DNA of 64,000 nucleotides from Xylophilus ampelinus (GTDB taxonomy: Bacteria > Pseudomonadota > Gammaproteobacteria > Burkholderiales > Burkholderiaceae_C), in the NCBI RefSeq assembly GCF_003217575.1, contig NZ_QJTC01000017.1, positions 24,298-88,297 on the forward strand, read 5' to 3'. The notes under the pieces are model-generated. The model was given only the letters and a program-made list of their open reading frames with translations. It did no database searches and was not told where the DNA came from. The position numbers and the translations under genes were made by a program. Positions 45,270 to 54,600 of the stretch are shown piece by piece (position 1 is the stretch's first letter; each line of letters opens with the position of its first letter).

Positions 45270-46157
45270 CTAGGCCTTGCCGATCACGTAGGCGTCCTGG
45301 TGGTGCCAGAAGTGCTGGGGCGCGACATGCAGCAAGCGGCCTTGCGGAATCTGCTCGGCGATGCGGGCCTCGACGAAGGCGGTCGAGGTGAACGCGGTGC
45401 CGTAGTCGGCCACGTCGATCGCCTGCGATTCGCTGGCCGAGGCGAAGAAGAAGCCCTCCTCGTCCCACTGCACGCCCTGGCGCCGCACCGCGTCGGCGCC
45501 GTGCGTCGAGAACACCAGCACCCCGCTCGGCGCGACCGCGTCGAACAGCCGGCGCAGCCAGGCTCCCCAGGTGCGGCGCGGCAGGTGGCTGAAGAGCGAG
45601 AGCACGAAAACCACGTCGTAGGTGCGCGGCCACGCCACGGCGGCCGGGTCGGTGGACGACTGCAGCCCCGCCACGCCGAAGGCGCTGCGGGCGAAATCCA
45701 CCGCGTCGGGCACCACGTCGCTGGCGGTGATCGTGTCGGCGCCCAGCACCTTGACCAAGTGCCGGGTGAAGCGGCCGTGGCCGCTGGCGAACTCCAGGAA
45801 GCTGCCGGTCCTGAGCAGCGGCCGGTCGACCGTCTCCAGCAGCAGCATCAGCTCCGACAAGGTGCGCCAGCCGTCGGCCAGGTAGTCGCGCAGCGGGTTG
45901 CTGCTGAGCGGATGGTTCTCGAAGAACCGGAAGATGTCGTCGGCCGGCGCGATCTCGCAAGGGCAGCCCATCCACGAGCCGAAGGCATCGGCCAGGCCGT
46001 GGCGCTCGATCAGGTTGTGGGCGTCCAGCCGGGTGTCCCTGGACTGCAGCGCATGGCGCAGCGCGTCACCGGCCTGCGCCGTGTCGCCGGCGGCGAGCCG
46101 TTCCCGGCCCCGCGCGAGCCACTCGACCGGGGTGCATACCTGGACGCCCGAGGTCAT
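45270..46157 (-). CDS. SAM-dependent methyltransferase with N-terminal helical region
   Basis: 295 residues. The first about 70 residues are helical and weakly TPR-like (GRERLAAGDTAQAGDALRHA). The methyltransferase core follows: GSFLEFASGHGRFTRHLVKV near 117-136, DTITASDVVPDAVDFAR near 140-156, YDVVFVLSLFSHLPRRTWGAW near 180-200 and VAPSGVLVFSTHG near 207-219. The SFLEFASGHGR variant replaces the usual DxGxG glycine motif by ExASGHG. It lies between the second exporter pair and the smaller methyltransferase on the same strand and is likely to work on the same glycan. Confidence 0.88.
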   Translation of the reverse strand: MTSGVQVCTPVEWLARGRERLAAGDTAQAGDALRHALQSRDTRLDAHNLIERHGLADAFGSWMGCPCEIAPADDIFRFFENHPLSSNPLRDYLADGWRTLSELMLLLETVDRPLLRTGSFLEFASGHGRFTRHLVKVLGADTITASDVVPDAVDFARSAFGVAGLQSSTDPAAVAWPRTYDVVFVLSLFSHLPRRTWGAWLRRLFDAVAPSGVLVFSTHGADAVRRQGVQWDEEGFFFASASESQAIDVADYGTAFTSTAFVEARIAEQIPQGRLLHVAPQHFWHHQDAYVIGKA

Positions 46158-46220
46158 CGGCCACCCCGCAGGGACCGGTCGGTCGGGTGGCCCTCAAAAA
46201 GCCGTTGCATGGTCATATTC

Positions 46221-46282
46221 AAACAAAAAGTGGCTGTAGCCGGCGTAGATCAACGACCTATAGATATGATTTTTATAGCATC
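46221..46282. repeat. Copy 6 of dispersed AGCTAT palindromic repeat
   Basis: AAACAAAAAGTGGCTGTAGC, CGGCGTAGATCAACG, then ACCTATAGATATGATTTTTA and TAGCATCG. Together with its flanks it fills most of the 145-bp gap between the second Wzt-like gene and the methyltransferase. It shows the full arm set of the family. Confidence 0.7.
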
Positions 46283-46302
46283 GACCAAATGGATGCCGCG
46301 GC

Positions 46303-47616
46303 TCATTCCCAGCGATGCGGCAACCGCACCAGGCCGGGCATCAGCGTCGGCGACACGAAGCGGAAATGCAGGGTGCGCAGCCATTCGTCGTAGACGATCA
46401 GCCCGCTCTCGTCGAACAGGAAGGCGCTCACCGCGTACTCGCCGCTGTGCAGCGGCAGCTCGGGAAAGGTGAGCACCGAGCGCCACAGGCCGTCGCCCAG
46501 CGAGACCGGCACGGCGCCCTCCTCGTGCGTGGCCAGCGAGGTGATGCCCGAGCCGCGCGACTGCTCCAGCATGAAGCCGACGTTCGGCCGCTCGCTGCCG
46601 CTGCCCTGCACCACGATCGTGGCGACCAGGTCTCGGCTCTCCAGCAGGCCTGGCTCGCCCGGGGCCAGGTCGGCCAGGGTCAGCGACACGATGCGGGCGG
46701 CACCCTCGGGCTTGGCCGCCGGCGGCAGGGGCGCGGCCGAGGGCGGCGATGCCTCGCCCTCCCCCGTGCTGGCCGCGACCATCGCCTGCGCCGGGAGCGA
46801 CAGGTCTTTGTTCAGCCCGTCCTGCGCATTGCGCAGCCGGGTGTGCATTTCGTAGGCGCCCAGCACCGGCTCGGTAGGCCCGAACTCGCGCACCCGGCCG
46901 CCGTCGAGCCACAGCGCCACGTCGCACAGGTGGCGGATGTGGTACGGACTGTGGGAGCAGAACAGGATGGTGCAGCCCGCCTTGCGGAACGCGGTGATCC
47001 GCTCGATGCACTTCTTCTGGAAATGCTGGTCACCGACGGCCAGGGCCTCGTCGATGATCAGCACGTCGGGCTGGATGGCCGTGACCAGCGCGAACGCCAG
47101 CCGCACCGCCATGCCCGAGGAATACGTTTTCACCGGCCGGTGGATAGCCTCGCCCAGCTCGGCGAACTCGACGATGCCGGCTTCCAGCCGTTGCATCTCG
47201 GCCTGGGCGATACCGATCAGGCTGCCGGCGAAGTACAGGTTGTCGCGCCCGGTGAAATCGGGGTGGAAGCCGGCGCCCAGCTCCAGGATGGCGGTGACGC
47301 GGCCCACGCGGCTCACGCTGCCGGTGGTGGGCTGCATCGTGCCGGCCAGCAGCTTGAGCAGCGAACTCTTGCCCGCGCCGTTGTCGCCGATCACGCCGAG
47401 GCACTGGCCCCGGTGCAGCGCGAACGACACGTCCTGCAGCGCCCAATGGCTGCGGTGATAACGGCGGCCGGTCAGCAGTGCCTTCAGCCGGTCGCGCGGC
47501 GAGGCGTACAGCCGGTACTCCTTGCCGGCACCGTCGAGCCGCAGCACGGCGGGGCCGGCATCGACTGCCTGCACCGCGGCAGGGGTCGAAAGATCCATTG
47601 CTCGGGCGTCGCTCAC
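46303..47616 (-). CDS. Polysaccharide ABC exporter ATPase with C-terminal domain (Wzt-like, system 2)
   Basis: About 437 residues using a GTG at 47616 whose GTGA overlaps the permease stop; an ATG at 47598 is an alternative. ATPase: Walker A GVIGDNGAGKSSLLKL, FHPDFTGRDNLYFAGSLIGI, signature YSSGMAVRLAF, Walker B VLIIDEALAVGDQHF and FCSHSPYHIRHL with the switch His. A Pro/Ala linker leads to a C-terminal beta-sandwich (ARIVSLTLADL, then GEYAVSAFLFDESGLIVYDE and LHFRFVSPTLMPGLVRL) that should bind the chain end. This domain differs clearly from that of the system-1 protein, so the two exporters probably carry different glycans. Confidence 0.92.
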   Translation of the reverse strand: MSDARAMDLSTPAAVQAVDAGPAVLRLDGAGKEYRLYASPRDRLKALLTGRRYHRSHWALQDVSFALHRGQCLGVIGDNGAGKSSLLKLLAGTMQPTTGSVSRVGRVTAILELGAGFHPDFTGRDNLYFAGSLIGIAQAEMQRLEAGIVEFAELGEAIHRPVKTYSSGMAVRLAFALVTAIQPDVLIIDEALAVGDQHFQKKCIERITAFRKAGCTILFCSHSPYHIRHLCDVALWLDGGRVREFGPTEPVLGAYEMHTRLRNAQDGLNKDLSLPAQAMVAASTGEGEASPPSAAPLPPAAKPEGAARIVSLTLADLAPGEPGLLESRDLVATIVVQGSGSERPNVGFMLEQSRGSGITSLATHEEGAVPVSLGDGLWRSVLTFPELPLHSGEYAVSAFLFDESGLIVYDEWLRTLHFRFVSPTLMPGLVRLPHRWE

Positions 47617-48410
47617 AGCCAGTCCACCAGTTGTTCGCGGCTGCGCCGCACCGCCAGCGCCAGCAGCGCCGTCGCAACCAGCCACCATGCGCCGGCGCCG
47701 GCCCAGGTGGTCCACTCGGGCCAGGCGCCCTGCAACAGCACGTTCTGGTAGCCCAGCACCAGCGGCGTCATCGGATTGAGGTAGAGCACCCAGCGCCAGG
47801 CGGCCGGGAACAGCGTCATCGGGAACAGCACCGGCGACAGGAAAATCCCCACCGACAGCAGGAAGCCCACCACCTGCACCGTGTCGCGCAGCGCCGCGGC
47901 CAGGATCGCCAGCAGGTAGCCCAGCACCAGGCACAGCATCAGCTGCAGCGCCAGCAGGGGCAGCAGCGCCAGCAGGGCGATGCTGAAATGGTGGGACGGG
48001 ATGTAGCCGACGGCCAGAAGCAGGATCAGCGGTGCGTAGACCATGCTGCTGGCCAGCGCCGAGCGGGCGACGAACAGCACCGGCGGCAGCGCGTTCTTCT
48101 GCAGCACGCTGCCCGCGTCGAGCAGGCTGTTCATCGTTCGGCCGATGGTGTCGCAGAACGCCATCCAAGGCAGCGAGCCGACGATCAGGTAGGCGCCGAC
48201 GCGGTGGGTCGGGGCATTCTCGCCCAGACGCATCGCGAAGACGACGTCGAAGACCAGGAAGTAGGCCGCGACGGTCAGCAGCGGCTGGACATAGGCCCAG
48301 GCGATGCCGCCGGCGGCACCGGCATAACGGGCGGAAATTTCGCGGCGGGTCATGACCGCCACCAGGGCGCGGGCACGCCAAAGGGCGCAGGCATCGTCCA
48401 ACAAAGCCAT
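47613..48410 (-). CDS. Polysaccharide ABC exporter permease (Wzm-like, system 2)
   Basis: About 265 residues from the ATG at 48410 (MALLDDACALWRARALVAVM); an ATG at 48455 is also possible and neither has a clear ribosome site. Six hydrophobic segments of the ABC-2 type, with the conserved RREISARYAGAAGGIAWAYVQP opening near residues 23-44 and VGIFLSPVLFPMTLFPAAW near 175-193. The pair with the overlapping ATPase gene forms a second complete exporter, about 14 kb from the first. No glycosyltransferase gene is in its immediate operon; the two methyltransferases downstream are its nearest partners. Confidence 0.91.
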   Translation of the reverse strand: MALLDDACALWRARALVAVMTRREISARYAGAAGGIAWAYVQPLLTVAAYFLVFDVVFAMRLGENAPTHRVGAYLIVGSLPWMAFCDTIGRTMNSLLDAGSVLQKNALPPVLFVARSALASSMVYAPLILLLAVGYIPSHHFSIALLALLPLLALQLMLCLVLGYLLAILAAALRDTVQVVGFLLSVGIFLSPVLFPMTLFPAAWRWVLYLNPMTPLVLGYQNVLLQGAWPEWTTWAGAGAWWLVATALLALAVRRSREQLVDWL

Positions 48411-48501
48411 GGAGAAAAAGGAATCAGATTGGATGGCCGGTACCGCCTCGCACATTGCCGCAGTACCGCCTGGGGGGTGGCCCAGGGCAACATGCCGCAG
48501 T

Positions 48502-49380
48502 TCAGCGATAGCGTGCGGAAAAAGCCTCGATGGCAGCCTCGTCGAACTTGGCTCCGTCGAGCAGCTTGGCCGATTTAGCGGCGCGGGCCGCCTCTACGAG
48601 CTTGACCCGAGCTTCTGCGATAAGCGCCTCACGAGCCTCTTCGAAACTCTGCGTGCGAGCCGGCTTGATCTCTTCCAACTTGATGATGTGGAAGCCGAAA
48701 TTGGTCTCGACCACGGGAGACAACTCGCCCGGCTTCTTTAAAGCCAGCACGGCAGCCTCGAAACCGGGAACCGTCTGACCCGGTTTCACAAAACCCAGTT
48801 CTCCCCCTTTGGGCGCACTGCCTGGATCGCCGGACTTTTCCTGCGCCAGGCTGGCGAAATCGGCTCCAGCCTGCAACGCGGCGCGAATCTTCTCGGCTTG
48901 CGCGCGGGCGTCGGGCTCGGCCGAGCGGATGAGGATGTGGGCGACCCGCGCTTGGGCAGGCTGGCGGAAGCGCTCGGGCTTTGCGGCGTAAACCGAACGT
49001 GCATAGGTTTCCAGCGCCTCGGGGTTGGGCACCGCCGCCTGGTCGATCTGCGCGATGCGGGCATCCGACAGAACCTTGTCACGTGCCAAGCGCAGGGCTG
49101 CTGCGACCTCGGGAAGTTGGTCGAGTTTCTCCTGCTGTGCCTCGACAGCCAGAAAACGGCGGGTGTAGAGGTTGGAAGCCGAAGCACTCACCCCCTGCGG
49201 CTTGCCGAAATAGCTGCGTCTGGGCGCCTCGGGCACCTTGGACGCTTCGCTCGCCACATCGCTCGCATCGATTGCAATACCCGATGGTCCCTGCACCAGC
49301 GTTTGCGCAGAGGCCGAGAAACTGCCGCATAGCACCAACAAGGCCGAAACCACAGGACGAATAATTCTGAAAAATGGCAT
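48502..49380 (-). CDS. Parvulin-type peptidyl-prolyl isomerase, exported
   Basis: About 292 residues from the ATG at 49380. The signal peptide MPFFRIIRPVVSALLVLCG ends around SASAQ. An N-terminal SurA-like helical part with KLDQLPEVAAALRLARDKVL is followed by one parvulin domain near residues 155-245: ARVAHILIRSAEPD, FASLAQEKSGDPGSAPKGGE, LGFVKPGQTVPGFEAAVLAL and NFGFHIIKLEEIKP. It is of the EpsD/PrsA kind, periplasmic, and probably helps fold envelope or secreted proteins. It stands between the polysaccharide region and the type II secretion cluster and is separated from the upstream exported-protein gene by a strong terminator, so it needs its own promoter. Confidence 0.92.
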   Translation of the reverse strand: MPFFRIIRPVVSALLVLCGSFSASAQTLVQGPSGIAIDASDVASEASKVPEAPRRSYFGKPQGVSASASNLYTRRFLAVEAQQEKLDQLPEVAAALRLARDKVLSDARIAQIDQAAVPNPEALETYARSVYAAKPERFRQPAQARVAHILIRSAEPDARAQAEKIRAALQAGADFASLAQEKSGDPGSAPKGGELGFVKPGQTVPGFEAAVLALKKPGELSPVVETNFGFHIIKLEEIKPARTQSFEEAREALIAEARVKLVEAARAAKSAKLLDGAKFDEAAIEAFSARYR

Positions 49381-49520
49381 GGATAAGGCAATGCACGACG
49401 GGCATCGAAATCGAATACTAAAGCAGAGACGCGCTCGACAAGGGCGCTGCAACTCCGGTAGGCATAAGAGGATTGTGCCTTAGCAGTTCGTATGCTTGCC
49501 GAGCTAGACCGGAAAACACA

Positions 49521-49553
49521 AAAAAAAGGGCAGGAGAAACTCCTGCCCTTTTT
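49521..49553 (-). terminator. Rho-independent terminator, bidirectional in form
   Basis: A perfect 9-bp stem GGGCAGGAG / CTCCTGCCC closes a three-base loop AAA and is flanked by A7 on one side and T5 on the other. Reading the minus strand it ends with a run of seven T, as expected for the end of the exported-protein gene at 49601-51277, 48 bp downstream of that gene's stop. It is the cleanest terminator in the window outside the rRNA operon. Confidence 0.93.
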
Positions 49554-49600
49554 GAAGAGGATCGACCCCCATGGAGCCGATCTACACAGTCACGACAACC

Positions 49601-51277
49601 TTAAGGGAAGGTCGCCTTGTGCTTGAAAGCCCAGCTGTAGTTGGTGGAAACACCGTTCGCTGGCGAACCCACAGCGCTGGTGTAGGCAGAGCCCAATGCC
49701 GGCAGACCTGCATTGGCGATACCAGGCGTAGCGATGTTGATCCAGCCTTCTTGGAAGCCGGTGAACACGTTTTGCACAGCCACGGTAGCACCCAGAACGC
49801 CCTTGCCAGCAGGAGCCGACGGATCGTTGTTGATGGTCAGCACGCTGACTTCGCCGCAGAAACGCAGACCGGCGGTAGCGGCACCCGGGGACACAACTGC
49901 ACCATTGCTGGTCGTCAGCGTGCGTTCCGAACGGTCGAACACCGACAGGGGCGCGCTGCCTGGGTTCACGCACAGCAGGCTACCCAGCAGCGACGTGTTG
50001 GCGGCGGTGAAGTACGAAGCAAAACCGGCGGCAGGGGTCGTGTACACAGGCGTGAACGGCGTCGTAGCGTAGTTCACAGCAGCGTGATAGCGACGGGTCG
50101 GCAGCGAGAAGGTGAAATCGGTCTTGGAACCGATCGCAGCCAAGGTGCTGTAGTCGTTCTTGATGCTGGTGGCGGCCAACGAGCCCGACAGACGCGACGA
50201 CTGAGCCGCTGGCGAACCGGCTCCGGTCGCAGACAGAGCGTTGACGTCGACGTACGGCGTGGACAGATCGGGGAAGTCGAACTGCAGAGCTTGGATAGGC
50301 GCAGGAACCGCAACACCCGTAGACGAAAGACCACCGGCCAGCAGAGGATCTGCAGTCAGCTGGTTGATCGTCTGCGTGACTGCATCGTTGGTTTGCGGCG
50401 CGAACACCACACGGCCACGGGCAGCAGTCGTCACGCCACCGGCAACCGTCACTGCTTGCACGGCCGTCGACTCGTTGGACCAAGACATCAGCGCGTTGGC
50501 GGTGTTGATAATGAACGCGTTGGTGTACAGGCCGGACGTCGGGGTGTCGAAACCAGCAGCGACCAGATCAGCCTCGGTTGGCTTGTCCGTCAGCACGGTC
50601 GCCAACTGGGTGGCATCGCAAGGCGCCACGCCATTGACGTGCTTGATCGTGGTGTACAGCGCATTGGTGCTGTTGTTCAAGGTGCCGGCGGCGTTCGGAC
50701 GAGCGGCGCCATCGGTATACACCGGTGGGATGTCGGCCATCGTCAGCACTTCGACATAGCCTTCGCTGGTCCACTCGGCCTTTTGGGCTGCCGTAAACGA
50801 TGCAGGCAGACGATCGGTCACGAAACCACGATTCAGCACGGCCGTTGCAGGCAACGTGCACGAATTGTCATTGGTCACCAGACGCGAGCCACCGGTGGCG
50901 ACATCACGGCTGATGTTGGCGGTCCACACGTCGCCGGGCGACAGGAACAGCGTGAAGTCGAAAATATCGTCGGAGTTGGCAGCGCTACGGAAGCGCACCT
51001 TGACAGCCTTGCCGTTGACGGTATCGGTGTTGGTGATGCTGAACAGGGTCTGGTTCCCAGCTTGCGTGCTGAAGTAAGGAATCAGGCCAATGTGGCCGAT
51101 GCCGCCAGCGTTCAGCTCCAGAGTAGCGCCAGTGGTCGTTGCGTGCAGAGTGCCTGCAGCAGTCGTTCCAGCAGCAGCGCCAGTACCTTGTTGGGACACG
51201 GCTGCGTTCGCTGCGCCGGCAAGCGTCAGGCCAGCAACTGCGGCGCCGATGCTCAGAGAGAGAAGACTCTTCTTCAT
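49601..51277 (-). CDS. Abundant-looking exported surface or secreted protein of unknown function
   Basis: About 558 residues from the ATG at 51277, preceded by GGAG with six-base spacing. A standard signal peptide MKKSLLSLSIGAAVAGLTLA is cut near ANAA. The rest is rich in Thr, Ala, Ser, Asn and Gly with few charges, as in surface-layer-like or secreted beta proteins. Two Cys pairs (NSCTLPAT and GVAPCDAT; LLCVNPGS and RFCGEVS) could form disulphides. Recognisable blocks are HIGLIPYFSTQAGNQTLFSITNTDTVNG near residues 60-88 and the C-terminal VFTGFQEGWINI. The gene is less GC-rich than its neighbours, has its own strong terminator, and lies directly beside the type II secretion operon, so it may be a major substrate. 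I do not recognise a named family. Confidence 0.85.
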   Translation of the reverse strand: MKKSLLSLSIGAAVAGLTLAGAANAAVSQQGTGAAAGTTAAGTLHATTTGATLELNAGGIGHIGLIPYFSTQAGNQTLFSITNTDTVNGKAVKVRFRSAANSDDIFDFTLFLSPGDVWTANISRDVATGGSRLVTNDNSCTLPATAVLNRGFVTDRLPASFTAAQKAEWTSEGYVEVLTMADIPPVYTDGAARPNAAGTLNNSTNALYTTIKHVNGVAPCDATQLATVLTDKPTEADLVAAGFDTPTSGLYTNAFIINTANALMSWSNESTAVQAVTVAGGVTTAARGRVVFAPQTNDAVTQTINQLTADPLLAGGLSSTGVAVPAPIQALQFDFPDLSTPYVDVNALSATGAGSPAAQSSRLSGSLAATSIKNDYSTLAAIGSKTDFTFSLPTRRYHAAVNYATTPFTPVYTTPAAGFASYFTAANTSLLGSLLCVNPGSAPLSVFDRSERTLTTSNGAVVSPGAATAGLRFCGEVSVLTINNDPSAPAGKGVLGATVAVQNVFTGFQEGWINIATPGIANAGLPALGSAYTSAVGSPANGVSTNYSWAFKHKATFP

Positions 51278-51469
51278 TAATAACTCCATGGAAAAAGTTG
51301 GTAAGCGCAACTACAAAGAGCGTGTACGCCACGAGATGTTAGCAGGGTGAGCATAGTGTTCGCGAGGATTCACAGACACAACTCCAAATTGTTGGTACCT
51401 TGCCACACCCTTGGATACATCGGGAAAAGAAGCTTGGCCTAGACCATGCATCCGTTCGTTATAGCTGTA

Positions 51470-51952
51470 TCACAAGGCTGGCAGAACGTACCACCGTCCT
51501 CCCTCGCGTACCCACGTCTCATCGAGAGCGGTCGCGAGGTTAGCCGTTGAGCGGATCGGCGTCAAATTTTTTACCGACACTTCCAACACGGCGTTGCAAT
51601 TCTCTTCGCTCGAACATGTAACTTTAACCACCTTGGCACCCGTCCATGCACTCGACGGTCCGTAACCGAGGCGATACGCCTTGTATTCCTTCAGTGCCCG
51701 ATAGGACGGCGCGGTGTACTCGTAGGACTGCTCGAACTTGTTCGCCATCATCAAGTCCCAACGCTCCTGTGCCCTTTGCGCGACACTTTGCTCAGCGGTC
51801 TGCGGTTGGAAGAATGCGCAACCGGCCGACATGGCGCCTGCAGCGACCATGCAGAAAGCGGTGATGGCAAGACGACAGCCAACCATCTTCGATGGGCCGG
51901 CCTGGTCGGAGGATGGCGTGATGGAGCGGTCCATAGTGATGATTTCCTTCAT
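51470..51952 (-). CDS. Small lipoprotein at the end of the type II secretion operon
   Basis: 160 residues if started at 51952, three bases after the gspD stop; ATG 51934 has a better AAGGA site and ATG 51886 would give a minimal signal peptide. The hydrophobic stretch CRLAITAFCMVAAGAMSAGC ends in a lipobox, with the Cys to be lipidated followed by AFFQ. The mature part has AQRAQERWDLMMANKFEQSYEYTAPSYRALKEYKAYRL and a small C-terminal domain with VTCSSEENCNAVLEVSV (a likely disulphide) and a Trp-rich end, recalling NTF2-like folds. Secretins often need a lipoprotein pilotin for outer-membrane targeting; position right after gspD makes that role worth testing, but there is no family match to support it. 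Confidence 0.8.
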   Translation of the reverse strand: MKEIITMDRSITPSSDQAGPSKMVGCRLAITAFCMVAAGAMSAGCAFFQPQTAEQSVAQRAQERWDLMMANKFEQSYEYTAPSYRALKEYKAYRLGYGPSSAWTGAKVVKVTCSSEENCNAVLEVSVKNLTPIRSTANLATALDETWVREGGRWYVLPAL

Positions 51953-51955
51953 ATT

Positions 51956-54427
51956 TCAATTGGATGGGTTGCCTGAAGGCGTGGAGCGTGGGAGGCCCGA
52001 GACGCCGGGCGCCAGTTCTACCTGCGGGTCCGGCGCGCCGGAACGCCCGGGGCCGCCACTCGAGAGCCGCGTGTCGGAAAAGATTCCCTTCATCCGGTCC
52101 CGCATTTCGGAGCCGACATCACGGATGTCCTCGTCGGACCGTACGACGCGCGGCGTGAGGATGACGACCAACTCGGTGCGCTCCTTGGCAACGGTCGTCG
52201 CCCCGAATGCCGCACCGATCACCGGTAGATCCTTGAGGAACGGAATTCCGCTGCGGCCATTGCTGGTGTTGTCACGGATAAGTCCGCCCAGCACCAATGC
52301 CTCGCCGGAACGTACCGCCACCTTGCTGGTGATCTGCCGTTGCCTGAACGGAAACTGTTGGGTCGCCGTATCTTGAACCGAGCTCACATCCGTCACGGCC
52401 TGGGTCAACAGCATCGTCACGATATTGCCCGCATTGACCGAAGGCATGACCTGCAACTGCACGCCCGTATCTTTGTACTGGATGCTCGTGCTCGCAAATC
52501 CACCGGTACTGACCGTCGTACCGGTCTGCACGGGAACCTGGTCGCCCACCATGATGGACGCTGTCTGGTTGTCAAGTACCATCAGCGATGGACTCGATAT
52601 CACCTTCACCAGACTCATGCTTGCCAAAGCATTGAGGACCACACGCACATCCGATGCAGACCGGCTGAGGGAATAGGCGAAACCGCCGCTACTTGCGGTT
52701 GCAGCGGCTGCCGCTGTGGTCGCAGGCAATGCACCCAGGGTACCCCCACCTTCGTATTTGCCGCCGTTCTTGAAGAACCATTCGAGACCGTAGCTCAGCT
52801 GGTCACGCAGCGTAACCTCGATGATGCTGGCTTCGATGAGCACCTGGGCCGACCGCACGTCCAACCGCTTCAGGGTGGCTTCGATCTTGGCGAACTCGGC
52901 ATTCGGCGCGTAGATCAGAATTGCGTTGTTGACTTCGTCCGCGATCACGCGGATACCGTTACCGAATTCCGATGCGGTGACTCCGGACTGCGAAGTCCCC
53001 GTTCCCCGGTTCAAGGAACTGGAGCCGGCATTGCCGAAACCCGAGTTTCCGAAACTTCCGCTGCTGCCGAACATGCCGCCGCTCGACCCCATGGTCGCCC
53101 CGGAACCACCGAAACTTCCGGTGGAGCCGCTGAAACCGGAACTGCTGCCGAAACCGCTACCGCCCATGGAGCCTCCACCGAAACCGCCCGAGTTGCCGTA
53201 GGAACTGCCAAGGCCGGGCGCGATGCCGGTGCCCCCACCGCCCGATGACGTTGTTCCGCCATAGATGCCCGCGAGAACCGTCGCCAGATGCTTCGCGTTG
53301 CCGTTCTGAACGCCGTAGACGTGCAGCTGCGGCTCGGTCGTATTGTTGTTCGGCTTGTCCAGTCGTTCGATCCAGCGACGCGCCTCGTCCAGGGCAGAGG
53401 CGCGCGGGGATACGACCAGGATGCTGTTGATGCGCTCGATCGGCATGACGCGTACGCCGCCGAAAAGCGGGTTCGCCTCTGCGGAGGCCGCTGCGCTTGC
53501 AGCCGCCCCCTGACCCGGCGCGGTCGATGCGGATGCACCCGGCCGACCGGGGACCGCGGCTGTGGCTGCCGCAAGCCGACCGCCGCTCATGATCTGCAGT
53601 GCGGCCTCGACCTCGGAGACCGACGCGTACTTCAAGGGGAATACTCCTACCGACATCCCCTTGAGCAGATCGACGTCGAAGGTGTTGACGATGTCGAGCC
53701 ACCCTTCGGCCTGCGTGCGGGTGCCCGTCATCACCAGCAGATTACGGACCGTGTCGACCCGCACCAAGGCGTCGCCGCCGGCGATCGGGCGCAGGATGCT
53801 GGCCATTTCGGCCGCGCCGATATAGCGCAGTGGAACGACGATCGCGCCGAACCCGGGCGGAAGCACGCCGCCGGTGGCTTGGCGCGGCGCGGCCACGATG
53901 CCGCGAAGTGCCTCGGCACGGCCGACGTGGTAAGTACCCCGTGCATCGCGCGCCATGATCAGGCCGTTGGCCTGCAGCGCGGTTTCCAGCAGGAACACAG
54001 CCTGATCGGGGGTAACCGGCTCGCGGGTGACCAACGTGATGGCGCCATTGATCTGGCCGTGGAACACGACCTCGGCCTTCGCGATTTCGCCCAGGATGAC
54101 CCCGGCCACTTCGCCGATGGGAGCATCCTCGAACTTGAATGCGCTACGGGCACCGGTCGGCAGCCGCGCGGCGACGCGGGGAGGCGCGATCACCTGGTCC
54201 GTGCCCCGCAGGATGTGCGGCTCTCGGTCTGCGGCGGGATCGTCCGGCGGCGGCGGGGCCGGAGGCTGTGCGCGCCCCGGAATCGCGCCGAGCGTGCCGA
54301 GCGCTGCCGAGGTGGAATCCGAAGTGCCGGGAAATGTCTGCGGTGTCGTGTCGGCAGACTGGGCGAGCGCGTTTTGGGACACGGCGGCGATCAGGACGGA
54401 AAGCGTGGCGATTCGCAAGTGGTTCAT
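51956..54427 (-). CDS. gspD: Type II secretion system secretin GspD
   Basis: About 823 residues from the ATG at 54427, which opens the signal peptide MNHLRIATLSVLIAAVSQNA; ATG 54448 is an alternative. It forms the outer-membrane channel. N-terminal N0 domain near residues 95-170 (FKFEDAPIGEVAGVILGEIA), then repeated N domains (VVPLRYIGAAEMASILRPIA, VFPLKYASVSEVEAALQIM). About residues 395-480 form an unusually long Gly/Ser-rich stretch. The secretin core follows, with VRSAQVLIEASIIEVTLRDQ, VISSPSLMVLDNQTASIMVG and VRSGEALVLGGLIRDNTSNG. The tail is Ser/Pro/Gly-rich. It is directly downstream of the gspC-like gene and just upstream of a lipoprotein gene. Confidence 0.95.
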   Translation of the reverse strand: MNHLRIATLSVLIAAVSQNALAQSADTTPQTFPGTSDSTSAALGTLGAIPGRAQPPAPPPPDDPAADREPHILRGTDQVIAPPRVAARLPTGARSAFKFEDAPIGEVAGVILGEIAKAEVVFHGQINGAITLVTREPVTPDQAVFLLETALQANGLIMARDARGTYHVGRAEALRGIVAAPRQATGGVLPPGFGAIVVPLRYIGAAEMASILRPIAGGDALVRVDTVRNLLVMTGTRTQAEGWLDIVNTFDVDLLKGMSVGVFPLKYASVSEVEAALQIMSGGRLAAATAAVPGRPGASASTAPGQGAAASAAASAEANPLFGGVRVMPIERINSILVVSPRASALDEARRWIERLDKPNNNTTEPQLHVYGVQNGNAKHLATVLAGIYGGTTSSGGGGTGIAPGLGSSYGNSGGFGGGSMGGSGFGSSSGFSGSTGSFGGSGATMGSSGGMFGSSGSFGNSGFGNAGSSSLNRGTGTSQSGVTASEFGNGIRVIADEVNNAILIYAPNAEFAKIEATLKRLDVRSAQVLIEASIIEVTLRDQLSYGLEWFFKNGGKYEGGGTLGALPATTAAAAATASSGGFAYSLSRSASDVRVVLNALASMSLVKVISSPSLMVLDNQTASIMVGDQVPVQTGTTVSTGGFASTSIQYKDTGVQLQVMPSVNAGNIVTMLLTQAVTDVSSVQDTATQQFPFRQRQITSKVAVRSGEALVLGGLIRDNTSNGRSGIPFLKDLPVIGAAFGATTVAKERTELVVILTPRVVRSDEDIRDVGSEMRDRMKGIFSDTRLSSGGPGRSGAPDPQVELAPGVSGLPRSTPSGNPSN

Positions 54428-54600
54428 ACGTACGGTTCGTGGCGGCATCCGGTCCGGGACGCCTTCAATGAAAAGAGGAAAAGAGAGATCCGCATAGGTA
54501 CAGCGCTTGTCGAAATCGTTCCAGGGAACTGCGGGAAAGTTGTGGCGAGCAGAACTTGGGCTCGACGGCCGATCCAGGCTTGCCATGGGGTGCGGGTATT

